From NCBI GenBank assembly GCA_029553375.1, contig JAKPCH010000007.1, positions 1-49,901 on the forward strand: a stretch of 49,901 nt of DNA, read 5' to 3'. Source of the stretch: Deltaproteobacteria bacterium. GTDB taxonomy: Bacteria; Desulfobacterota; Syntrophia; Syntrophales; UBA8958. How positions within the stretch are numbered: position 1 is the stretch's first letter; the number at the start of each line of letters is the position of its first letter. The translations under genes and the position numbers were made by a program. The notes under the pieces were generated by a model that did no database searches, had not been told where the DNA came from, and saw only the letters and a list, made by a program, of their open reading frames with translations. Of the stretch, positions 32,859-41,690 are shown piece after piece.

Positions 32859-35126
32859 TCAGGCGAAGAGACTGAGCGTCCCCGTGCCGGGGCCCGGGGG
32901 GGTGTCCTGGTATGACGGGGCGGGTTGGTTGATGCCGCCTCCCTTGTCCTGTCCTTTGCCGGACCAGCCGCCGGCGGGACCTTCGCCGCCCGTCTGGCCC
33001 GGCGAGCCGCTGAAGGTATGGGCGCCGCCGCCGTTACCCGTATCGGCCGGGCGGTCGTAGACGATGTCGATGGAGCCCACCTGGAGGCCCTGATGCCGGA
33101 GGTTATCCTCGAGGTCCCCCAGGTGTCCCCTCAAGAGGCCCTGGACCTGTTCGTTTTCGACCCTCATCGTGACGTCCACCTGGCGGCCCCGGACGGTGAC
33201 CTCCATGGTGACCCTCCCCAGGCTCTCGGGTTGGAGACGGAGGCGCACCCTTCCCCCCTCGCCCCTGAAGGCGGCCAGGCCGTCCATGACCTGGGCGATG
33301 ACGGGTCGGGGGGAAGCGGCGGCCTCGCCCTTCTGGGCCGGGGCGGTTTTGGAGAAATCCGTATCGGGGGTGAAGACCGCCGTCGTCGGGGAGCGCCCGG
33401 CGTCGTCGTCAGGGCGGCCGGCCTCCCCGTCACGGAAAGGGAAGGGTCCGGAGCCGTCGCCCCGGACGGGCGCGGTGACACTACCGGCGAAGGGGAGGGA
33501 CCGTTCCCCGCTTTTACCTTCCGGGGCGGCTTGGGGCGTCGGCCTTTCCGCCGCCTTCCCGTGGGTCCCCTCCCCGACGGGGTTTTGGTGGGGGAAGGCC
33601 ATCGGCCCGGGGGAGGGGCGTTCGGCGATCCCCCCTTCGGGGACGGGGACGGCCTTGGCGGTTTGACGGGGATCAAAAAGATCAGGCGCGGCAGCCTGGA
33701 CAGCGGCAGGCGGCGGGGCGGTCCCGGTCAGGGTGTGGTCTCGGCCTGGAGGGGGTGCGATGGGGCGCGCGAGGTCTCCCGGGGCGGTCCTGGCGGTGGT
33801 GGCGCCACCGTCCGGTTCCGTGTCGCCGGGGATGGTGAAGGTCTCCGCCTCGGGCATTGGCCTGGCCCCTGTCGTTTTCGCGGCAGGCAGGTTGTTGTCC
33901 GCCGCGGCATCGGCGTCGTCCCCGGCGGTGCGGGCGATCCGGTTCTCGTCCGTCACGGTGACGCCGGTGCGGTTGTTGGAGACGGTCTCGAAAAGGACGA
34001 TCCGGTCGAAAAGGGAAGCAGGTCGTGTTCCCCGGCTGGTCTGGGGACCATTGCCTCTTTCCGCCGCCTCCGCGACGTATCGGCCCTCTTTCGCCCCGGT
34101 GAAGAACGGCGGCAAACCGGCGGGTATCGCCTTGGCCCCTGTCGTTTCCCCGGCCGGCCGGCGGTTGCCCACTACGGCCTGGGTTAGCCCGGCGGAGGGG
34201 GTGACCCGGTTGTCGTTTATTTCGGTAACGCCGGCAGTAGTAGTTTTGACACCGGGGCGCTCGGGAGAGGCGGCCTTCAAGGTCTCCCGGGGGCCGACAG
34301 GAAGATCGGGCTCCGTGGCCTGGACAGCGTCAGGCGGCGGCGGGGCGGTCCCGGCCAGGGTGTGGTCTCGGCCTGGAGGGGATGCGATGGGGCGCGCGAG
34401 GTCTCCCGGGGCTGTCTTGGCGTCGGCGCCTTCACTATCCATCGGGGGCGTCTTGTCCTGGTGGAGGGTAAAGGGTTTCTCCGCGGGCATCGACACGGCG
34501 ATCGAAGTTTCCCCGGCCGGCCGGCGGTTGATTGTAGGGGCGTCGGCGGCTTGAGCTGCGGGACGTTCCGTCGAGGCCTCTTGGATCTCGGGGGTTAGAC
34601 CCGCCGGGACGGGGGGAGAAAGTTTTTCCTCCCCGAGCCGCGACACGTAAACGTAACCCATCTGAGAGTTCTTAAACCCGGAGACCGCCTCCCGTCCCTC
34701 GGGGGGCCGCGCGGACCCCGGCAGGGGTTCCCCGGATGCCCCGATCATCTCCGCGAGGCCCTCCGCGGGGGCCGCCGCGGCGGGTGCGGGGGTCGGCCCG
34801 CCGGTGACGGTCTCGAGGGGGGCTCCCTCAGACGCCGCGGGGGACAGCGGGCCTCCCTGAAGAGGGAAAACCGCCAGGGGCGGAGCCGTTGACGGGAGGT
34901 TGCCGTCCGTGACCTGTACCTCGTTTTCCACGGCGCCGTCTTGGGCGGAGACGCCCTGCCCCCCTTGCCCTGCGATGGTCGTGGGGGTCAGGCAGGCCGC
35001 GAGGAGGACGGCGAAATCAGGGAGGAGACCCCCGGGGACCTGGGGTCCCGCCGCGGTCGTTCCCAAGAAGAGATCCGCCCCGCCTGGGGGGGTGGCGATG
35101 CCGGTCTGGATCGATATATCTTGCAT
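32859..35126 (-). CDS. fliK: Hook-length control protein FliK with internal repeats
   Basis: FliK measures hook length during export and then triggers FlhB. The 755-residue protein is unusually long (enteric about 400). The Pro/Ala/Thr-rich N-terminal and central region, with no cysteine-rich or membrane parts, is the ruler. The C-terminal Flg_hook domain is clear: V-R-L-R-L-Q-P-E-S-L-G-R-V-T-M-E-V, then L-R-G-H-L-G-D-L-E-D-N-L-R. The ruler contains long repeats, including two DNA copies of about 100 bp, and three R-P-A-G-E-T-like segments. The ATG at 35126 is chosen because the upstream ATG at 35165 falls inside the sigma54 promoter. First gene of fliK-flgD-flgE. Confidence 0.93.
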   Translation of the reverse strand: MQDISIQTGIATPPGGADLFLGTTAAGPQVPGGLLPDFAVLLAACLTPTTIAGQGGQGVSAQDGAVENEVQVTDGNLPSTAPPLAVFPLQGGPLSPAASEGAPLETVTGGPTPAPAAAAPAEGLAEMIGASGEPLPGSARPPEGREAVSGFKNSQMGYVYVSRLGEEKLSPPVPAGLTPEIQEASTERPAAQAADAPTINRRPAGETSIAVSMPAEKPFTLHQDKTPPMDSEGADAKTAPGDLARPIASPPGRDHTLAGTAPPPPDAVQATEPDLPVGPRETLKAASPERPGVKTTTAGVTEINDNRVTPSAGLTQAVVGNRRPAGETTGAKAIPAGLPPFFTGAKEGRYVAEAAERGNGPQTSRGTRPASLFDRIVLFETVSNNRTGVTVTDENRIARTAGDDADAAADNNLPAAKTTGARPMPEAETFTIPGDTEPDGGATTARTAPGDLARPIAPPPGRDHTLTGTAPPPAAVQAAAPDLFDPRQTAKAVPVPEGGIAERPSPGPMAFPHQNPVGEGTHGKAAERPTPQAAPEGKSGERSLPFAGSVTAPVRGDGSGPFPFRDGEAGRPDDDAGRSPTTAVFTPDTDFSKTAPAQKGEAAASPRPVIAQVMDGLAAFRGEGGRVRLRLQPESLGRVTMEVTVRGRQVDVTMRVENEQVQGLLRGHLGDLEDNLRHQGLQVGSIDIVYDRPADTGNGGGAHTFSGSPGQTGGEGPAGGWSGKGQDKGGGINQPAPSYQDTPPGPGTGTLSLFA
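33694..33795. repeat. Direct repeat copy 1 within fliK
   Basis: About 100 bp nearly identical to 34318-34421, about 625 bp apart. Both encode a segment reading A-P-G-D-L-A-R-P-I-A-x-P-P-G-R-D-H-T-L and following residues. Confidence 0.85.
34318..34421. repeat. Direct repeat copy 2 within fliK
   Basis: Partner of 33694-33795, differing at a few bases and by a 3-bp length change near the start, which keeps the frame. Confidence 0.85.
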
Positions 35127-35160
35127 GAAATGCCCGTTCGCTTTCGTTTGCCCAATATTG

Positions 35161-35176
35161 TGCAACGCCCATGCCA
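35161..35176 (-). promoter_or_regulatory. Sigma54 promoter of fliK-flgD-flgE
   Basis: Minus strand TGGCATGGGCGTTGCA with GG-N10-GC, 35 nt before the fliK ATG at 35126. Confidence 0.83.
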
Positions 35177-35783
35177 GGCGTTATTTTTCGATAACGCCGA
35201 GTAAATTCAATAATTTATTGCCGTCGCGGAACACGGCGCCGGCGGAAATTTTTTCCGCCGCCCCATCAAGCCGACGGGCCGATTTGATTCCATGTAACCG
35301 GGCTGTTTCTCCTCTTGTCTCCACAACCGGCCCGGCGCCGGGGACGGGCGTTTTTTGGGGGGGCGTCAACGGCGTCCTGGGGGATGATTGATGATCGCCG
35401 TGATTAGTAATGATGAGCACGCAACTTATCGAAATCATAGCATATTCGTCGAATAATCGAAAAAATTCAATGATTACCGCAGCGTAGCATTTCGCCCAAT
35501 GATTACAATAACTTAAGTTTGATTAGCGACTAATTTTTTTCCGGGGGGCCCTATCCACCTCCTCCCGCCGTCCGCGGGCCGGAAAAAACGTTTTCATCCC
35601 AAGGGGTTACAGTGGGGGCAACCGTCGGCCTGGGAAAATAACCGAGGTGCGGCGGGGCTGAAGGCAAGCGGGCCGTCGCGGGGATAGAAAAACCCCGGGT
35701 CGAGGGGTCTCGCCCGGGGGTGGGGAGGGGTGAAGCTACGGTGTCTCAATACCTGAAAAGTTCCGGGACAAGGCCCGGGGACT
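35177..35783. other. 607-bp gene-free region with AT-rich core
   Basis: I see no convincing gene. From about 35390 to 35540 the sequence is strongly AT-rich against a GC-rich background. It holds two copies of CAATGATTAC (35468-35477 and 35497-35506). A perfect 8-bp hairpin lies at 35241-35259, and an imperfect inverted repeat with T-run/A-run ends spans about 35533-35588. The right end holds the terminator at 35688-35720. The left end is the upstream side of the fliK sigma54 promoter, so activator binding sites are plausible but not shown. Confidence 0.6.
35688..35720 (-). terminator. Terminator of the flgB-fliJ-MotE-like operon
   Basis: On the minus strand an 11-bp GC stem with one bulge (35709-35719 with 35693-35704) and a 4-nt loop is followed by five T (35688-35692), about 65 nt after the last stop. 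Confidence 0.85.
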
Positions 35784-36350
35784 TCACTCCTTGGCGGGGG
35801 CCGCGGGGGAGACCCGGACGATCTCCCGGGTGATCTCCACGGCCTTGGCGACGGGCACGTGGGAGAGGACCGTCCCCGCCTTGTCCTTCTTCATGTTCAT
35901 GGCGATGCCCGCCGCCGTCTTCGTGTCGAGCTTCTCCATCATGGCCCCGGCCTTGGCGGGGGCGGCGTTTTCGTAGATCTTCGCCAAGTCCTTGTAACGC
36001 TTAAGGTCTTCGGCCTTTTCCGCCGCCAGCTTGGCGTCGAGGCGCTTCTCGAGTTCCGTGAGGGCGTCGATGCGGTCCTGGATCTCCTTCTTGATCGCGG
36101 CGAGACGGCCCTCCTCCTCCCGCAGGGCCGCCTCCTTCGCGTTGACCTCCCCCATCTTCTTCTCGAGGAGGCTGTAGAGGTCCCGCTCCTTGGCGAGGTC
36201 GTCGGCTGCGGTGTCACGGACGGCGTCCGCGGAGGCGCCGGGGGTCGGGGGGGCGGTGATGGTCTTGCCGAAGAGCTGCCCCGTCGCGACGACCTTGAGG
36301 CAGACGAGGGCGACGCACACAATCTGGATGATGATGAGGGTCTTTTTCAT
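35784..36350 (-). CDS. MotE-like / MgtE-N-domain flagellar protein
   Basis: A 188-residue protein with an N-terminal signal or membrane helix (residues 1-22), a coiled coil (about 55-120, E-E-G-R-L-A-A-I-K-K-E-I-Q-D-R-I) and a C-terminal MgtE-N-like helical domain (Y-E-N-A-A-P-A-K-A-G-A-M-M-E-K-L-D, M-N-M-K-K-D-K-A-G-T-V-L). Proteins with this plan (MotE in rhizobia and others) are periplasmic or membrane chaperones near flagellar genes. The start overlaps fliJ by four bases (ATGA). Role here is inferred from architecture and position; it is the last gene before a terminator. Confidence 0.75.
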   Translation of the reverse strand: MKKTLIIIQIVCVALVCLKVVATGQLFGKTITAPPTPGASADAVRDTAADDLAKERDLYSLLEKKMGEVNAKEAALREEEGRLAAIKKEIQDRIDALTELEKRLDAKLAAEKAEDLKRYKDLAKIYENAAPAKAGAMMEKLDTKTAAGIAMNMKKDKAGTVLSHVPVAKAVEITREIVRVSPAAPAKE

Positions 36351-36787
36351 GGTTCCTTCCTCCCGTGTCTCAGGACGGCGGTCTCGTCCGCCGCCAGCCT
36401 CTCCAGGGACGCCCGGAGCTGCTTGTATTCCTCGAAGTGCCTCTCCTTGAGGTTCTCGAGGATCTTGCGGTCCTTCATGACCTCCATGAGGGCCCGGCGC
36501 TTCCCCTCCACCTCCTCGCGGAGACGGGCGACCAGGGCCCCCTGGGTGTCCATCTTTGCGTTCCACACCTTGAGATAGGTCACCTCCATCTCCAGTTCCT
36601 GGGCGGGCTGGGGTTCGGGATGTTTGGCCCGGAGACGGTTAAGCATCCGCTCCTTTTCCCTTCCCATGGCGGCGAGTCTGTCCTTTTCCGCCTCCAGGGC
36701 CCGGGCGAGTTCCCTGTATTCCCCCAGGAGCTGGTCCTCCTTGGCCTTGCGGGCGTCGAGGACGGACTGGAGCTTGAAGACGAACAT
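36347..36787 (-). CDS. fliJ: Flagellar export protein FliJ
   Basis: FliJ is the coiled-coil stalk of the FliI ATPase and links it to FlhA. The 146-residue protein is one long antiparallel coiled coil, starting with F-K-L-Q-S-V-L-D-A-R-K-A-K-E-D, typical for the family. It lies 2 nt after fliI and overlaps the MotE-like gene. Sequence conservation in FliJ is low, so position adds to the call. Confidence 0.9.
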   Translation of the reverse strand: MFVFKLQSVLDARKAKEDQLLGEYRELARALEAEKDRLAAMGREKERMLNRLRAKHPEPQPAQELEMEVTYLKVWNAKMDTQGALVARLREEVEGKRRALMEVMKDRKILENLKERHFEEYKQLRASLERLAADETAVLRHGRKEP

Positions 36788-36789
36788 GC

Positions 36790-38133
36790 TTACCTACCCC
36801 GGAAGAGGTCCTGCATCAATCTCTTCGTCCGGGCGAGATCGACCTTCTCGTTGATCCCCTGGCGGAGGAACTCGTTGACCCCGTCGATCATGCTGACGGC
36901 GTAGTCGATCTCGGCGTTGGACCCCTTGACGTAGGCCCCGATGTTGATGAGGTCCTCGGCCTTCTTGTAGGTGGCGATGATGTTCTGGATCCGCCCGGCC
37001 ATCTGGAGCTGCTCCTTGTCCACCACGTCGATCATGACCCGGCTGATGCTCTGGAGGACGTCCACGGCGGGGTAGTGGCCGGCGTTGGCCAACTCCCGCG
37101 TGAGGGTCACGTGACCGTCGAGGATGGAACGGGCGGCGTCGGCGATGGGCTCGTTGAAATCGTCCCCCTCGACGAGGATGGTGTAGAGACCCGTGATGCT
37201 CCCCTTGCCCTCCAGCTTGCCCGACCGCTCCAGGAGCTTCGGCAGGAGGCTGAAGACGGAGGGGGTGTAGCCCTTCGTGGTGGGAGGTTCGCCCACGGAG
37301 AGGCCGATCTCCCGCTGGGCCATGGCGAAGCGGGTCAGGGAGTCCACCATGAGGAGGACGTCCTTCCCCTGATCGCGGAAGTACTCGGCGATGGTCGTGG
37401 CCACGTAGGCGGCCCTCATGCGGATGAGGGGGTGCCTGTCCGAGGCAGCCACGACGACGACGGAGCGCTCCAGGCCCTCCCGGCCGAGACTTTTTTCGAG
37501 GAACTCCCTCACCTCCCGGCCCCTCTCCCCGATGAGGCCGATGACGTTCACGTCCGCCTGGGTGTTGCGGGCGATCATGCCGAGAAGGACGCTCTTGCCC
37601 ACCCCCGACCCGGCGAAGATGCCCATCCTCTGACCCTTGCCGCAGGTGAGGACCCCGTTGATGGCCTTGATGCCCAGGTCGATGGGTTCCGTGATCCGGC
37701 CCCTCTTGAGGGGGTTGATGGGGTCGGCGTAGATGGGGTAGGTGACCTCGGGGGTCACGGGGCCCTGGTCGTCGATGGGCTGGCCGAGGCCGTCCAGGAC
37801 CCGGCCGAGACACTGGGGGCCGATCCCCACGGAGGCCTGTCTGCCCAGGGAGACGATGCGGCAGCCGGGGCTGAGGCCCTGGATGGTGTCCAGGGGCATG
37901 AGGAGGACCTTGCCCTTGCGGAAACCGACCACCTCGGCCGTGACGGGTTTTTCCCTGCCGGCGGTGTAGATGGCGCAGACCTCCCCGAGTGACACGGCGG
38001 GCCCGTGGCCCTCGACGATGAGCCCCACGATCTCGCTCACCTTGCCGTGGATCTGGATGAAGTTCCCCGTATCGAGGATCCGGTGGTACCGGCTTAGGTC
38101 GATCTTCAGGGCGGCGTCAAGACCGGAGGGCAT
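36790..38133 (-). CDS. fliI: Flagellar export ATPase FliI
   Basis: FliI is the F1-like ATPase that powers substrate unloading at the export gate. The 447-residue protein has a Walker A A-G-S-G-V-G-K-S (174-181), G-E-R-G-R-E-V-R-E-F-L near 203, Walker B L-L-M-V-D-S-L-T-R-F-A near 265, and P-S-V-F-S-L-L-P-K-L-L-E-R-S-G as in the family. It overlaps the end of fliH by 17 nt. Confidence 0.98.
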   Translation of the reverse strand: MPSGLDAALKIDLSRYHRILDTGNFIQIHGKVSEIVGLIVEGHGPAVSLGEVCAIYTAGREKPVTAEVVGFRKGKVLLMPLDTIQGLSPGCRIVSLGRQASVGIGPQCLGRVLDGLGQPIDDQGPVTPEVTYPIYADPINPLKRGRITEPIDLGIKAINGVLTCGKGQRMGIFAGSGVGKSVLLGMIARNTQADVNVIGLIGERGREVREFLEKSLGREGLERSVVVVAASDRHPLIRMRAAYVATTIAEYFRDQGKDVLLMVDSLTRFAMAQREIGLSVGEPPTTKGYTPSVFSLLPKLLERSGKLEGKGSITGLYTILVEGDDFNEPIADAARSILDGHVTLTRELANAGHYPAVDVLQSISRVMIDVVDKEQLQMAGRIQNIIATYKKAEDLINIGAYVKGSNAEIDYAVSMIDGVNEFLRQGINEKVDLARTKRLMQDLFRGR

Positions 38134-38776
38134 CCCTCATGACCTCGAACTGCTCTTCGACCCGGGCGTCCACCTCGCCGAAGCGGGTCTCGACGACGGC
38201 GCCCCCTCGCCCGACGGCGGGGTCCGACTGGAGGATGACGTTCTTCATCCCGTCGATGCCCCTGAGGAAATCCTCCTTGATCTCCATGAGATAGCGGTGG
38301 TCCTCCGGGTGGAGGCGGATGACCATGTCCTCCCTGTCCAGGAGCTGCTCGATGGCGCCGTGGAGGACGTGGCGGATCACCTCGGGGTTTGTCGTCACCT
38401 CGTGGTGGATGATCTTCCGGGCCATGGCGAGACATAGTTCCAGGATGTCCCTCTCCGCCCCGGCGACGAGGTCCCGGCGGCAGGCGGCGAGGGCGGCGAC
38501 GATCTCCCCCAGGGCCTCCACCTGCCGCTGCAACTCCCGGCGGTAGCCCTCCCGGGCCTCCCGGAGGCCCTCTTCCTTTCCCCGGGCGAAGGCCGCCGCC
38601 TCCCGGGCCTGGGCCTCCTTGAGGAGGGTCTCCTTCAGGGCCAGGAGCTCGTCGTTCTTCGGGGTGGTGGTCGAAGAAGGTTTCTCGCCGCCGTCGAAGC
38701 TCGTCCTCTGGAATCCCCCCCCTCTCACCGGGGCGGGGCCGACGACGGTGACCTGCTCCCTCTTGATGACCTTCAT
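38117..38776 (-). CDS. fliH: FliI regulator FliH
   Basis: FliH is the stator-like regulator that links FliI to the C-ring through FliN. The 219-residue protein has a charged N-terminus, an A-x-x-x-G-type central coil (F-A-R-G-K-E-E-G-L-R-E-A-R-E-G-Y) and a C-terminal domain with V-I-L-Q-S-D-P-A-V-G-R-G-G-A-V-V-E-T and F-G-E-V-D-A-R. It lies 1 nt after fliG and overlaps fliI by 17 nt. Confidence 0.94.
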   Translation of the reverse strand: MKVIKREQVTVVGPAPVRGGGFQRTSFDGGEKPSSTTTPKNDELLALKETLLKEAQAREAAAFARGKEEGLREAREGYRRELQRQVEALGEIVAALAACRRDLVAGAERDILELCLAMARKIIHHEVTTNPEVIRHVLHGAIEQLLDREDMVIRLHPEDHRYLMEIKEDFLRGIDGMKNVILQSDPAVGRGGAVVETRFGEVDARVEEQFEVMRDALRS

Positions 38777-38777
38777 C

Positions 38778-39773
38778 TCACACGAGCTCGTCTTCTTCGC
38801 CGCCCCGGGAGATGACGATGCGGCCCTCGGCCTCGAGGCGTTTGGCGATCTCGAGGATGGCCCGCTGGCAGGCCTCGACCTCGGAGACGCGGATGGGCGG
38901 CATCATCTCCAGGTCTTCCTTGAGCATCTCGGCCCCCCGGCGGGACATGTTCCGGTAGATCTTCTGACGCATCGTCTCGTCCGTGAGTTTGAGGGCCTTG
39001 GCCAGCTCCTCGCCGCTCACCTCCTTGAGGATCTCCTGGAGGCTCCGGTCGTCGAGTTTCAGGACGTCGTCGAAGGTGAACATGAGACTCCTGATGGTGT
39101 TGGCCAGCTCGGGGTCCCTCTCCTCGAGGGCGTCCATGATGGCCGTCTCGACGGTTCGGCCCAGGCGGTTGAGGATCTCGGAGGTCACCTTCACGCCCCC
39201 CACCTGGAGGTCGCTCACCCCCCCCGAGGCGATCTCCTTCTCCAGGGTCTTGGCGATCTCCTCGATGAACTCGTGGGGGACGCTCTTGAGGGTCGCCATG
39301 CGGCGGACGATCTCGCACTGCATCTCGATGCCGAAGTTCTCCAGGATCTCCGCCGCCTGGTCCGGCTTGAGGTGGACGAGGATGAGGGCGATGGTCTGGG
39401 GGTGCTCCGACTTGGTGAACTCCATCAGGACCTTGGGGTCGATGTCCCGGAGCTTGTCGACGATGGGGTTGTCGCCCCCCCGCACCTTGTCCACGTCGTC
39501 GAGGATCTGCTGGGCGTTCTTCTCCCCGAGGGCCTTCATGACGATGTGCTTGGCCACGCCGTCCTGGACGGCGATGGTCCCCCCCGCCTCCTTGGCGAGG
39601 GTGAGGAAGTCCCGGGCGACGGACTTGATGACGTCGTCGGGGATGGTGGTGATGCGGTTCATGTACTTCCCGACGCGCCTGATCTCCTGGGGGCGGAGGT
39701 TCTTCATCACCTCCGCCGCCACGTCCACGTCGAGGGTCAGGAGCATGATGGCCGCCTTCTCTTCGTTCGTCAT
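38778..39773 (-). CDS. fliG: Flagellar motor switch protein FliG
   Basis: FliG is the upper C-ring protein that meets the stator. The 331-residue protein contains the EHPQ motif (S-E-H-P-Q-T-I-A-L-I-L, about 124-134), I-M-F-T-F-D-D-V-L-K-L-D-type C-terminal torque region (here M-F-T-F-D-D-V-L-K-L-D near 240) and R-A-I-L-E-I-A-K-R-L near the end. Strong ribosome site TTAGGAGG. It lies 10 nt after fliF. Confidence 0.98.
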   Translation of the reverse strand: MTNEEKAAIMLLTLDVDVAAEVMKNLRPQEIRRVGKYMNRITTIPDDVIKSVARDFLTLAKEAGGTIAVQDGVAKHIVMKALGEKNAQQILDDVDKVRGGDNPIVDKLRDIDPKVLMEFTKSEHPQTIALILVHLKPDQAAEILENFGIEMQCEIVRRMATLKSVPHEFIEEIAKTLEKEIASGGVSDLQVGGVKVTSEILNRLGRTVETAIMDALEERDPELANTIRSLMFTFDDVLKLDDRSLQEILKEVSGEELAKALKLTDETMRQKIYRNMSRRGAEMLKEDLEMMPPIRVSEVEACQRAILEIAKRLEAEGRIVISRGGEEDELV

Positions 39774-39783
39774 CCCCGACCTC

Positions 39784-41331
39784 CTAACGCACCCAGTTCC
39801 TCAGGATCTCGGCGAACCTCTTGGCGTCCGCGGCGGCGAGCTGGCGCACGATCTCCGCCTCCGTCTGGGGGGCCTTCTCGGCGGGGGCGCCCACGAGGGG
39901 CACGCCCTCTCCTCCGGGCAAGGAGGGGGCGGTCATGGACGCCGTCCCCATCCCGGCCGCCGGGGCGACATAGGTCGTCGGGACGGCGGCGACGGCCCTC
40001 ACGAGGGGCCTCACGACCCAGAGGAGGACGACGACGAAGGCGGCGACGATGAAGACGTACTTGACGAGGGGCAGGGCGCTGCGCAGGGCCTCCTGCCAAC
40101 CGCCGCCGGTCAGGGCGGCGTCGGCCTCCATCTTGGTGAAGGGCATGCTCGTCACGACGACCTGGTCACCCCGGGCGGCGTTGAAACCCGCCGACTTCCT
40201 CACGAGCTCCTCGAGGGACTCGAGTTCCTTCTTGGACCGCTCCTGATAGACCTCCTTGCCCTTGTCGTCCTTCGTGTAGATCCCGTCCACGAGGACGGCG
40301 ATGGAGAGCTTCCGGATCTCCCCCACGGGCATGACGGTCTTGTTGACGACACGGTTGATCTCGTAGTTCACCACCTCGTCCACCTTCTCCCGCTCCTGCC
40401 CCCCCGCCGGTCCCTTGGCGCCGGGGGCGCTGCTGGACGTTTTCTCCGTCTGGCGCTGGGAACTCCGCACGACGGGGGACTCGGGGTCGTAGGTCTCCTC
40501 CGTCTTCTCCGTCACCCGGAAGTCGAGGTCCGCCGCCACGCGGACGACGGCCTTGCCCTTGCCGACGACGTTCTCCAGGAGGCTCTGGACCTGGGCGGCC
40601 GTCTCCCGCTCGATGTTGCGCCGGTACTCCGCCTGGGTGTTGGAGAGGTGGGCCGTCTTGGCGTCGCCGGGGTTGCGGGAGAGGATGTTGCCCTTCGTGT
40701 CCACGACGATGACGTCGTCGGGGCTGAGGCCCTCCACGCTCTTGGCGACGAGCTGGGTGATACCGTCGACCTGCCCCTCCCTGAGGGTCCGCCCCCCCTT
40801 GAGTTTGATGGTCACCGAGGCCGTCACCTTCTTCTGCTGGTCCGCGAACAGGGTGTCCCGGGGGAAGGCGATGTGGACCCGGCTCTGCTCCACCTCGTCC
40901 ATGCCGTTGATGGTCCGGGCCAGTTCTCCCTGGAGGGCCCGGCGCAGGTTGACCTGCTGCTCGAACTCCGTGGCGCCGAGGCTCTTGTTGTCGAAGATCT
41001 CGTAGCCCACGATGCCGCCCCGGATGACGCCGGAGGCGGCCATCTCCATCCTCAACTCCGGGATGCGGTCGGCGGGGGCATAGACGGCGTCGCCGCGGGG
41101 CGAGACCTTGTAGGGGACCTTCTTTTCCTGGAGCTTCGCCACCACGGCGGAGGCGTCCTCGTTCGTGAGGCCCGAGAAGAGGACCTGGTAGTCCGCCTGG
41201 TTGGTCAGGTAGGCGAAGACGCCGACGAGGAGGAGGGAGACGAGGCCCGCCGCGGCGATCCCAATCCTCGTTTTCGCAGGTAACTTATTGAAATTATTGA
41301 TAAATCCGGTTATGGTATCCAAGGGGTTCAT
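39784..41331 (-). CDS. fliF: MS-ring protein FliF
   Basis: FliF builds the MS-ring, the base of the rod and the housing of the export gate. The 515-residue protein has membrane helices near residues 23-42 and about 423-445. Between them lies the YscJ-like periplasmic region (Y-Q-V-L-F-S-G-L-T-N-E-D-A, P-Y-K-V-S). The cytoplasmic end (K-R-F-A-E-I-L-R-N-W-V-R) is the FliG-binding segment. Length is typical. It lies 16 nt after fliE. Confidence 0.97.
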   Translation of the reverse strand: MNPLDTITGFINNFNKLPAKTRIGIAAAGLVSLLLVGVFAYLTNQADYQVLFSGLTNEDASAVVAKLQEKKVPYKVSPRGDAVYAPADRIPELRMEMAASGVIRGGIVGYEIFDNKSLGATEFEQQVNLRRALQGELARTINGMDEVEQSRVHIAFPRDTLFADQQKKVTASVTIKLKGGRTLREGQVDGITQLVAKSVEGLSPDDVIVVDTKGNILSRNPGDAKTAHLSNTQAEYRRNIERETAAQVQSLLENVVGKGKAVVRVAADLDFRVTEKTEETYDPESPVVRSSQRQTEKTSSSAPGAKGPAGGQEREKVDEVVNYEINRVVNKTVMPVGEIRKLSIAVLVDGIYTKDDKGKEVYQERSKKELESLEELVRKSAGFNAARGDQVVVTSMPFTKMEADAALTGGGWQEALRSALPLVKYVFIVAAFVVVLLWVVRPLVRAVAAVPTTYVAPAAGMGTASMTAPSLPGGEGVPLVGAPAEKAPQTEAEIVRQLAAADAKRFAEILRNWVR

Positions 41332-41347
41332 GGCGGCGCCTGCTTCC

Positions 41348-41647
41348 TTACACGGTCATGCGCATGATCTCCTGGTAGGCGTCGAGGACCTTGTTGCGGA
41401 CCTGGAGCATGGTCCGGAAGGTGATGTCCGCCTTCTCGAGGGCGATGATGGCCTCGTGGATACTGCCCTGGTTTTGGAGCTGGAGCCTCTCCACGGCCTC
41501 GTCGGCCCGGTTCTGGAGGTCGTTCACCTCCCTGACGGCCGCCTTCAGGGTCTCCCCGAAGGAGCCGGCGGCGCCCGACGGCGCCCCCCCCTTGGCGCCC
41601 CCGGCGGCGGGGGTGATCATGGCCGGTTTGATGGACATGGTCTTCAT
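41348..41647 (-). CDS. fliE: MS-ring/rod adaptor FliE
   Basis: FliE joins the MS-ring to the rod and is the first exported substrate. The 99-residue protein has a disordered Gly/Ala-rich N-terminus and the conserved C-terminal helices: S-F-G-E-T-L-K-A-A-V-R-E-V-N, H-E-A-I-I-A-L-E-K-A-D-I-T-F and Q-V-R-N-K-V-L-D-A-Y-Q-E-I-M-R-M. It lies 43 nt after flgC. Confidence 0.96.
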   Translation of the reverse strand: MKTMSIKPAMITPAAGGAKGGAPSGAAGSFGETLKAAVREVNDLQNRADEAVERLQLQNQGSIHEAIIALEKADITFRTMLQVRNKVLDAYQEIMRMTV

Positions 41648-41690
41648 TGTTCCCTACCTCTCATTGGTGTCCGGCTCTTACGCAAACAAA

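Noticed and set aside
35127-35165. Longer fliK start at 35165
   Set aside because: It overlaps the -12 element of the sigma54 promoter.
35181-35438. Open frame of 85 codons on the minus strand upstream of fliK
   Set aside because: No family likeness, no ribosome site, codon use unlike neighbours, and it lies in the regulatory gap just upstream of the sigma54 promoter.
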